Part shown: positions 56,001 to 64,000 of the stretch, in pieces
Position numbering within the stretch: the stretch's first letter is position 1
Layout: every line of letters starts with the position of its first letter
Assembly (NCBI GenBank): GCA_029747015.1
Contig: JAKOGI010000056.1
Coordinates: 988,501-1,052,500 of the forward strand
Origin: Carnegiea gigantea
Taxonomy: Eukaryota; Streptophyta; Magnoliopsida; Caryophyllales; Cactaceae
Direction: 5' to 3'
DNA: 64,000 nt
The notes under the pieces: generated by a model
The model's database searches: none
Seen by the model: the letters and a program-made list of their open reading frames with translations, nothing else
Told to the model about the DNA's origin: nothing
Program-made: the position numbers and the translations under genes

Positions 56001-56963
56001 TAAGGCAACGGCATGGCAATTGGGTGAGATAATGAATCAAAATGGAGTCTCGATAAGCTTACTATGAAAGTAGCCTGCTAGAAATGACTGGATAGCTTTT
56101 GCCTTCCATCCTAGTCTTTGGCATACTTTTCCTTGCGATATCTGATACATGGCATCCCAATGTTTAATGTTAATAGTTCTCCTTGGCGCTGTTGATGTAG
56201 CTGCCGTCCTAGTCTTTGAGGATAATACTTTTCCTTGGCATTGCTGATTTACCTTCCATCATAGTCCTTAAGGTTAATACTTTTCCTTGGTGTTGCTGTG
56301 GTACTCCCTCTATCCTAAGCTCCTCTTTTTTCACATCAGTAGAAAAGCTGATTGTCTACTATCAGCCTCACCATAATTCGTATCTGAGCATCGAAAGTTC
56401 ATTTTCCTTCTGCGCTTTCTTTTTTAATTTGTTTTGATCCTTCGTTAAGAATGTAATTGGTTGTAGCTTTTGTCTTTGGTGCCCCAAAATCTACTGTTTT
56501 TTAATTTCCTCATGTCTTCCGTACCCCGTTCAACTTCCAGATTTTTCTTCATTTGTGATGCAAGGGATATAAGTGACATTATGTTCGGTGCATTTCAATA
56601 GCGTGATCTACATTTTTCACTCTCTACACCATGACACATCAATGTGCTTGTTTTCTATGCCATCTCTAGAGATTCTCTGTATTTTCTTTTTCGTATGTGA
56701 ATACCATAAAGTTATCTGTATGCAATTTTGCAGGCTGAAAGTGCGATTTCTGCTCTCAACTGTAGCGGTGCTGTTCTTGGAACACTGCCTATCAGGTTGA
56801 TTCCATGGAATCACTTTCTATTTCTAAGCTCTAATAATTTATAATCTGTTTTCCTTGACAATGACTTACAACCATCTCTGTATTCATGCACCGTTGTTTA
56901 TGTAGGGTGAGCCCCTCAAAGACTCCAGTTCGCCCTCGCCCTCCTCGCTCCCCTGTGCACTGA
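53034..56963 (+). CDS. Polyadenylate-binding protein-interacting protein, CID8-13 type (PAM2 + two RRMs), 389 aa
   Basis: Ten coding exons: 53034-53564, 53665-53775, 53878-53922, 54022-54094, 54234-54346, 54470-54529, 54638-54685, 54761-54829, 56734-56795, 56906-56963; all phases agree. The N-terminus is Asn/Asp-rich. The PAM2 motif LSKLNPMAKEFVPPSL (about residues 125-140) binds the MLLE domain of poly(A)-binding protein. A basic stretch (RRRNSFGQGKRRMNSRT) follows, then RRM1 (RTVYVSDIDQQVTEEQLAAL, with CGDPNSILRFAFIEF) and RRM2 (RTVYVTNIDKKVTQADVKLF, with RLLGDYRHSTRIAFVEF). It ends VRPRPPRSPVH, the usual tail of this family in Arabidopsis CID8-CID13. It should act in cytoplasmic mRNA translation/stability and possibly in the nucleus through its basic region. 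Intron 9 is 1.9 kb and contains sequence duplicated downstream. No defects seen. Confidence 0.93.
54830..56733. other. Intron 9 of the CID gene, source or copy of downstream duplications
   Basis: 1.9-kb intron. Segments about 55236-55900 and 56230-56310 are repeated at 59310-59495 and 59990-60620. It also carries G-rich (55313-55339) and C-rich (55900-55916) tracts. Confidence 0.7.
56097..56310. repeat. Tandem ~60-bp repeat in intron 9 of the CID gene
   Basis: Imperfect units built on CATCCTAGTCTTTGAGG and AATACTTTTCCTTGGCATTG, about four copies. One further unit lies at about 60555-60605. Confidence 0.7.
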
Positions 56964-58860
56964 ATGGTCATTTGCTTCTCAGAGCTGCGCTACTGCTGAT
57001 TATCGTCTCTTCTACATATATATACATATCAATATATAGAAACACAGAATAGTATGAAGGTACTCGTGGCGTCTCTAGCTTTGTCCCTTTTGGTATCCCG
57101 GGCCCAGTATCATGCTTTTCTCTATAGTAGGGGGTTTATTTCAAGTCTTTTCGAGGCTTCTTGTTCATTTGAACATAGTATGTAGAGTTTGGATGGAGGC
57201 AACTTCGAGGCTGTTTTTAGTATTGAGTTGAATTGAACTTGATTCTGCACAGTATGATGGTGAACTCAGTCCAGATTTGTCTGCAGAGGCTAATATGTGT
57301 CTTTGCCGATGTTTCTGACTTTTGAAAAGCCCTGAATTTCTGGGTGTTTTTCAGTCCCATTTTCGTTGTTTATTTTAGATGGTTTAATCCATTTGATATC
57401 AGGTCGTTGAACTCCACATCTGAATATTTGACTACAAGTAATATGCCTATGCTTGCTTGTGGGGAGTCATCTCTAAACATTTTCAAATGTAGGCCTGTTG
57501 ACAATTTACCTATTCCTGATTTTCTGTGTCATAAACGTAAGCTTATTTGACATATTCTTCATTCTGGGTTCTTTGACTAAGCTGGATTTAAATGGGCCTC
57601 AAAATGTCAAGAGTAATTCTTTAGATAGTACATAATTTAAGTCCTTATTCGGTAAAATTAGGTGTTTGAGTAGTAGATAGATCTTTAGATAGTAGATAAT
57701 TGTTTTAATAGTATAGCCATTTAAAACGATCGATAAGTTTATTCATTATTTAAATTTATTATTTATTATTTATTTGTTTTGATAGAACGTAAATTTAGTT
57801 GAGTTGGGTTGATTGATCATCGTAAATTGATGAGAAGAATATGGATGATTTTCCGAATATGAAGTAAATGAAGGTGTTTTGAATCAGAAAGACTAAACAC
57901 CCTTACTTTTAAAGGGCAAAAGCAATTTTAATCTTTTAGAAACGTTACTAGAAATACTATACATTACTAAAAAGTTTAGATAAAACACTAGCTCCCCAAC
58001 TCTAATATTTGTCTAATTAATATTTTGACTTGATCAAAATGCTGAATGTTACGTTAAATGTTGTTGCCAAATAGGCCCTAGTTTGCATCTACAATTTGAC
58101 ATACTATATGAGCTGAACTAGTTAGCCCCAATTGTATATTTGAAAGATATACCGAGAGCATTTAGCTCAAATGTTATAAACGTTCTTCCTCCATTTTGTA
58201 GGCGCATGTTTCATTCCTACTACTCACATTCTCCTGCATGTTTATGTGGTGAAAAAAATAGAATGGAATGAAATCATTCTTGAATCTTATACGGATTGGA
58301 GTAGAATTTCAATCCTGAATTAATTGCATTGGGAGAGAATATAAATGGAATCAAGTTTAAATCCTTACTGTTTGGCTAGTAGTTATGGAAAGAAATTAAA
58401 CTGCTTTATTTTAATAATATTTTTAATCTATTATAAGTTCTCTTTTCTTATTTTTATATTAATTATTTTGTAATTTTTTGTATTCGACTTTTAAGTGGAA
58501 TATAAGTTACTCCCTTTTTTAAAAAATTTGATATTTGATTGAGGAATAAAGATTATAAACCCATAGTATTTTTTAAAGAAATAAATTTACAAATCGAGGT
58601 TTCAAACGATACTTTTATAGACGCATTGGTTATAAATTGAGGAAATTAGATATTATTAGCTTTCTATAGCACCAAAAAACAAAAAAACAAAAAAGAGATT
58701 CCATTTCTTTCTATCCACAAGTTTAAACCATTTGTTAGCCAAATGGTGCCAACAAGCTTGTTTGCATGACAGTGTCGCAATTACTCACCCGTGGGGATCG
58801 CAAAGAGTCATCCTATTTTTATTAGTAAGTTTCTGCTTCAAACAAGTCGTACAAGGATTG
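56964..58860. other. 3' flank of the CID gene and intergenic region
   Basis: The first few hundred bases should contain the CID 3' UTR. The rest is A/T-rich with no gene seen; around 58060-58400 phrases such as AATAGGCCCTAGTTTGC and TTTGGCTAGTAGTTATGG suggest old MITE material. Confidence 0.4.
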
Positions 58861-58862
58861 CA

Positions 58863-59047
58863 TTGTGAGCGGATTTTCCACCAATGTTGTTGAGGAATTT
58901 GATCATTCTGCTAGCTCGACTCCTATTGAGCCTGAGAAGTCTAATTCTGTCGAGAATTCCAGTGCTAAAGGCAAGGATATCACCAGATTGCCAAACAGGA
59001 TTCTCCGACTCCGACGGAGCATATACAAAATGCTTGGAGTTGAATAG
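58863..59047 (+). other. Open stretch of unknown origin
   Basis: A frame reading FSTNVVEEFDHSASSTPIEP, then KDITRLPNRI, to a stop at about 59045. It looks protein-like in composition but no family was recognised and no start context or partner exon is evident. It may be a retroelement or host gene fragment. Confidence 0.25.
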
Positions 59048-59107
59048 ACAGCTTGGTGTTTGTGTTGCAGTCCCCACAGGTGGAGTTAACATCACTTCAC
59101 TTAACAG

Positions 59108-59306
59108 TTAATTAACACGATACAAAACAGCATGAACTTGACAACATCAAGCTCTCAAAGACACAGTAAAAATAAAGCTTCTTATTTTACAGCAAAAGTA
59201 AATCAATACAGAAAACAGAGCTCTTAGTTAACAGCAAGCACACAACCAATTAATTCTTGTAATTGAGTTCGAACGAGCCTGACTAGGACATGGGCGATGA
59301 ACGGCT
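59108..59306 (-). pseudogene. Truncated duplicate of the small HSP gene's 3' end
   Basis: Parallels 60873-61055: AAAACAGAGCTCT, TTAACAGCAAGCACACA and GCCTGACTRGGACATG are shared. On the minus strand the last codons of the sHSP (HV-VRLV) are recognisable, but the stop codon is changed to CGA. The rest of the gene is missing; to the right the sequence turns into CID-intron-like material at about 59310. Confidence 0.65.
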
Positions 59307-59309
59307 GTC

Positions 59310-59495
59310 GCCTCTTGCATGTTGTCTATTTATGCTGTAAAATATTCGTTCAATAGCAGGAGTGATAAAAAGATGGCTTGGACTATTTTGAGGTGAACTT
59401 TAGATTCTCAGTGAACCTCTGAGGTGAATGAATGGTTGCCCTTATTTGATGATGTATGCTATGTGTGTTTCACTTGTCTTCTTGGACTATAACGT
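59310..59495 (+). repeat. Second copy of part of the CID intron 9
   Basis: Resembles about 55735-55895: AGCAGGAGTGATAAA, ATTTTGAGGTGAA, GTGAATGAATGGT and TTTCACTTGTCTTCTTGG are shared, same orientation. Confidence 0.75.
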
Positions 59496-59989
59496 CCAAG
59501 TTCAAGTGCTTGAATTACCCTTGTGTATGCAGGGAATATGGGTGACTAAATGCTTTTAGCATACTCTTCAAATGGTGAATTGTTTTTTTTTGTCATAATA
59601 TATGAGAGCATATGTTTTTAGTATTGAGAGTCTACTTATGAGGGTGTGAAGTATAACTCCTTCTAGGAGTTAAGGGTTTGAGTCTAAAGACACTGATGAA
59701 AGGGTATGCACACACAATCATAAATGTGTCAGTCAACTTTTTACATTAGCTTTTGATATTCAAAAGTAGCCTTTCATATTTTTTGGCTGAAAAATATCAT
59801 TTGAAAATTGTCTTTGAAAATTATTTATATCTTTTTATGTCAATTTAAATTAATCGGTTGACTCAATAGCTAAATTTACCAAACATATTTGTTTCAACTG
59901 CTTATCTAAACAGCTATCTGCTAACAACTTTCTGAAATAATATTCGCTACTTAAACAGCTAACTTTGCCAAATAGGACCTAAGAGCTTG

Positions 59990-60620
59990 TGTTGTTGATC
60001 TTTTATGGGCTGGAATTAATGCTGCCTGTCTGTGCTTTTGTTGTGCAAAATGTGCCTTTTTTAAAATTTTGTTTAAATAGCATCGTAAAGAACTGCCATG
60101 TATTCCTTAATGCGTACGGAATATCATAGTTTGTACAACACTATCTTAGATGTAGGTTCTCAAAACCTTCTTGTGTATCTTGTGTGTCAAATTATGTATA
60201 GGTTTGTGAATGTCATATGTTGCAAAGATTTGCTAGAGATTATTATGGTTTATCGGATACTCTATCTCTTGCTTGGATGATGTCTGTGATTATGTTGTTT
60301 TCCAGTGTTTACACACTATTCATAATGAAGTACCAGCCCCAGTAGGCTAGCTTTCAGATCATCATGTTGCCTGTGTTTGCTGTTAAATATTCCTAGAATG
60401 GCAGGAAGGATAGATAGATCGTTTGGACTAGTTTGAGATGAAATTTTTACTCTCGGTGAACATGTAGGGTGAATGCGGACACATCGGTCAAAGGTAGGAC
60501 TGCATTTCCATTGAGGCCGAACCTAAACCTATATCTGTTAATACTTCTCCCTAGCAGCCTATTCATTAAGGTTAGTATTTTTCCTTGGCATTGCTGATGT
60601 ACTATTCCAGCCATTCTTCT
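59990..60620 (+). repeat. Third copy of part of the CID intron 9
   Basis: Follows 55236 onward: GGCTGGAATTRATGCTGC, CTGTGCTTTTGTTGTGCAAA, TAGTTTGTACAA and TCATGTTGCCT are shared. It leads into sHSP 3' sequence at about 60700. Confidence 0.75.
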
Positions 60621-61022
60621 GAGTGCCTGCACATATTACAAAAGCAGAAAATTGATGCTAGTCCTGTTTGGCTATTTATTGACCATTACTTTAGAGACAA
60701 CTATCATTTTGTAGTATTCAGAAAAAAGTAAAGGTAAATAAACAAAATTGTAGCAGCAAAAAGATGTATAAAAAGGAGAGTACAAAACTTACAACAAAGC
60801 GACAATGACAGTAATACAACAGTACATGGCTTAGGTTTCAAGTAGTACATGCATGAAAATATCAGTTCGCTCTCACAACACAAAACAAGATGAATTTGAC
60901 AATCGCAAACTCCCAAAGACAACACAAGATAGAGCTCCTTATTTTACACAGGAAAGTAAAAAAATGTTGAAAAACAGAGCTCTCAATTAACAGCAAGCAC
61001 ACATTGAATGCTCGTAGTTGTG

Positions 61023-61916
61023 TTAAACAAGCCTGACTGGGACATGGATGACATGGGGCTCAATTCTGGTGTACTTGGGCACAGTGACATGGAGAACCCC
61101 ATTCTTAAGGAAGGCCTTGATTGCTTGCTTCACCGCGTTAGGGGGTAGCTGAAGCCGGGTGTCATAAGGGCTGTATAACTGCCTTCCGAGATCCTTCACC
61201 ACCAGCACGTCTCCCTCGACTTTCACGTCGATGTCCTCAGCCACCACTCCGGGCACGTCCAATCTCACCTTCAATTCGTGCTCGTCCTCAGTTGTGGTCC
61301 AGGGAGAGTGCACTATTATAACATCAATGTTGAATCTTTAGGTGACCTTAGCTTGAAGTTATGCCTTGGTAATGCCATTATGCTAGCTTTTAGCAATTTG
61401 ATATGATGTTGGTGGTTGGTCCATATCCTAGTGTGTAGTTGTAGACATTTTAGCATCACCATGCAATTGCATAATGGATTGATTTTTCAGATCGCTGAAA
61501 AGAAAATCCTAATTACTAAGTCCAGTTTTCGTCTAAATTAATATTAAGAATATTTTGAAAACTTCATGGTAGAAATTATTTTTCCATATGATACGATCAT
61601 AGCCATTCTTCCTAAAGGACGAAAAACAAATAAATAAATAAATGTTGGATCGTGCTGGTTAGTTATTGTGAATATCAATACCTAGAGTTGTAGTTGGAAC
61701 TTGGACACCCATATAGTCGACACCTCCTTCATAATGTTGGGCTGTTACCACAAGCGAAGCCCTCGAGGTAAAAAGTTTCGATGATGGGGAGGAAGATGAG
61801 GATGAGAACGAGACATTGCTAGGGCGAAACCCAGCTAAAGATGGACTCGTTGAGGCCTTGTTTGAGACATGGGTTAGGGGGGAAGCAGAGCAGCTGATCA
61901 AAGCCTTGCTTGCCAT
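61023..61916 (-). CDS. Organelle-targeted small heat-shock protein (HSP20/alpha-crystallin domain), 174 aa
   Basis: Two exons on the minus strand: 61916-61682 and 61312-61023, joined in phase 1, stop TAA. The N-terminus (MASKALISCSASPLTHVSNK, followed by Ser-rich sequence up to about residue 55) has the composition of a chloroplast transit peptide. The second exon is the alpha-crystallin domain: PWTTTEDEHELKVRLDVPG, VEGDVLVVKD, YDTRLQLPPNA and KAFLKNGVLHVTVPK (the GVL motif). It ends HVIHVPVRLV. It should be an ATP-independent chaperone holding unfolding proteins in the plastid; a mitochondrial location cannot be excluded. At 174 residues it is shorter than HSP21-type proteins and no Met-rich amphipathic segment is seen. 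No clear heat-shock element was recognised upstream, so heat induction is uncertain. A truncated duplicate of its 3' end lies at 59108-59306. Confidence 0.85.
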
Positions 61917-62010
61917 TTTCTTGGAAAAATGAAAAAATGATTTCAAAGTTTGATCGACTAATATCAATCAAATATGCAAGTAATGATGTTTTGTTGTTCA
62001 GTGATTGCTC

Positions 62011-62020
62011 CTATTTATAG
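62011..62020 (-). promoter_or_regulatory. TATA box of the small HSP gene
   Basis: Minus-strand CTATAAATAG about 95 bases upstream of the ATG at 61916. Confidence 0.6.
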
Positions 62021-64000
62021 TTGTAGAATAAGGGAGACAAACAGATTCTAACGAAGGAAAAATAATAATAATTAGAATTCACTTTTTAAATTAATTATTC
62101 CAAAGCTAAATCCAGTACCCAGCTGGCTTTGCTTTATTTGGTGGTAAGGCATTCTTATGCTGAGTTTTGTGTGTTTTTTTTTTCCGTTTTTTGGGCCTGA
62201 CTATTGAAGTTTTTAATTTTTAATTAATTAGAATTTCTGCCTTTTTCTTTTTGTTTCTTTGATTTTGGTGTCTAGTACAAGTAATGAGTAATTGAACATG
62301 TAAAAAACCTTAAAATCGTTGCCAAAGAAGTGCAAAGTTGAACAACGGCTTCTTGTATAGGGAACACGTACACATTCCTATCAAATTTATGTCAAGTGAT
62401 CCTTGAAGACAGTTTTCATATCATGGGATCTACCAAGATATGTGGGGTGCAATTTGATAAGATCTTGTCCCCCCACCCCCCGGCAAAATGATAAATGACT
62501 TATTATAAATTTCTGAAGCGCCTTGTCTAGTTTTGAAGGTTATATTCTAATGTATTAAATTTAAAAAATGGTATAATTGAGTAGTAAAAAGGTACTGCAA
62601 CTTATAAATTGTATAAAATTATATTTTCATCTATATTTTTTCACAATTATAAAATAACATGTATAATATACATTCGCAAACAGGGTTGACCTGATTAGTG
62701 TGTCATTTTGGATCTGTCAGCGTAACCAACAAATAGTAGAGCTTTACAATTAAAATTTAGTTTTAAGTATTGAAAATTTAGTGATTTAAGATCATTTATT
62801 ATGTTAATTTTAGGCAAGATAAGACACTTAAGAAGTGTCTTCCTGCAAGACATATATTATAACTCTTTTTTGTGACTTTTATATATATCATGAGAATCAA
62901 TACACTATGATTCAAATATGGAATTGAGGAACCAGTTTGTGCCCATGCTATTGCATTAGATCTTTAAATTATGAAAAATATTATTAGGATAAAAAACAAT
63001 TTTTAATATTATTTTAATAAATACTATATTTTATGTTGATGCAAAAATATTTCAACATTGAGGAAATAATTTCAAAGGGGAGTCAACATCTTCCAAGGTA
63101 AAGATTTTCTCAAACCCACAACATGGTCAAGGGCATCATCCTAGTTGCATATGATACACATTTATGTATCCCATAGAAAAATTTTCTGTTGTGCACGTAC
63201 CCTTTCTCTGTCAACAACGCAAATTTAGGTAGTGTTTAGTTGGTGGGAAATCATTTTTCGAGAAAATGATTTCCCAATTTTCCGTTATCTGGCACAGTAA
63301 AAGGATGGAAAACTATTTTCGAAGGAAAATGATTTCCCCCCCAAATGGAGGAAAATGATTTTCTTTTTGAGAAGATGGAAAGCTGATTTTCTTCTTTCAA
63401 CTCTTTAATGATGTGGTCAGTTGAAATTTAGGTGCAAATTTCGATTTCAACAGTTTGGATTGAAACTTGACTATCCGATGAGAAAGATTAAAATAACCTC
63501 AAATTTAGATTGTGAGCTCAAATTTCTTTCACTTGGTCGACATTTATCTCTGTTACAATAATTTAATAGACATTTTTTGCTGCTAAAACAATTTTAATAG
63601 TTTGAATCGAAACTCGATCATCAGATAGCAAATATAAAAATAGGCTGAAATTCAGATTTTAAGCACGACATTTCTTCATTTGGTCAATATTTTTCTCCGT
63701 CATGACAATTCAGTTGATATTTTTTGCCACTTAAACAATTCAGTTGATGTTTTTCGTCATTAAAATAATTTCAATGATTTAGAATTTGATTATCCAAGAG
63801 GAAGTATTAAAAAAACTCAAATGTAAACTTTAAGCTCAAAATTCTTGTTCAACATTTATTTCCACTACGACCATTCAATCGATATTTTTCGCAATTTAAA
63901 CAATTCAATTGATGTTTTCCTTTTTTCCATGAAAAATGATTTATATTATACCAAACAATAGAAAATATGACACGAAAATTAATTTTTTTTGAAAAAACAT
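62021..64000. other. Intergenic region with a repeat-rich right end
   Basis: No gene seen. C-rich stretch at 62470-62480. From about 63225 the sequence looks like a foldback/hAT-type element. Confidence 0.4.
63225..63965. mobile_element. Candidate hAT-like non-autonomous element with internal ~150-175-bp repeats
   Basis: The left end GTGTTTAGTTGGTGGGAAAT and the reverse complement of the right end, ATTGTTTGGTATAATATAAA, are similar inverted termini followed by ATCATTTTTC on both sides. Inside, a unit with TTGAAACTTGACTATCCGAT, AGCTCAAATTTCTT and TTCAATTGATATTTTTCGC recurs about three times. Target duplication not fixed. Confidence 0.4.

Overview
The window is nuclear DNA from a flowering plant, most likely a eudicot. 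The evidence is multi-exon genes with GT-AG introns, A/T-rich introns, plant-specific families (a G-type lectin receptor kinase, a PAM2/RRM CID protein, a plastid-type small HSP) and abundant LTR retrotransposons, TRIMs and Tourist-like MITEs. The species cannot be named from the sequence alone. Exon boundaries below were placed by eye from reading frame, splice dinucleotides and family knowledge; all complete models close in frame.

Layout. 0-0.7 kb: a small intronless gene on the minus strand. 1.8-6.8 kb: a short, probably broken gene whose intron holds a 3.1-kb solo LTR. 7.1-7.7 kb: Tourist-like MITEs. 9.4-12.8 kb: a complete seven-exon lectin receptor kinase gene (plus). 14.55-15.97 kb: a multimeric TRIM with four LTRs and three internal domains. 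18.9-19.2 kb: a Tourist-like MITE. 19.3-28.6 kb: an Athila-like element (minus) without pol, with about 3% divergent LTRs, that contains a second, foreign LTR. 29.5-32.8 kb: a 3.35-kb solo LTR. 34.45-48.66 kb: a twenty-exon gene for a TFIIIC 90-kDa-subunit-like WD/zinc-finger protein (plus). Its introns host a 245-bp TRIM, a 1.9-kb retroelement carrying a PTB-like RRM fragment, and two MITEs. 53.03-56.96 kb: a CID-type poly(A)-binding-protein-interacting protein (plus). 59-61.1 kb: duplicated pieces of the CID gene's intron 9 and of the sHSP 3' end. 61.0-61.9 kb: a two-exon organelle-targeted small HSP (minus). The rest is intergenic, A/T-rich and repeat-laden.

The five recognisable host genes have unrelated jobs (cell-surface signalling, Pol III transcription, mRNA translation/decay, protein folding, one unknown), so there is no cluster or operon-like logic. 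What unites the window is mobile DNA. Five LTR-type insertions can be bounded to the base: four have perfect 5-bp target-site duplications (CACTC, ATTAT, ACACA, GTTAT) and one has a 4-of-5 match. The most unusual are the TRIM multimer, the RRM-carrying retroelement in an intron, and the composite Athila-like element, whose LTR hairpin shows a paired change between its two copies.
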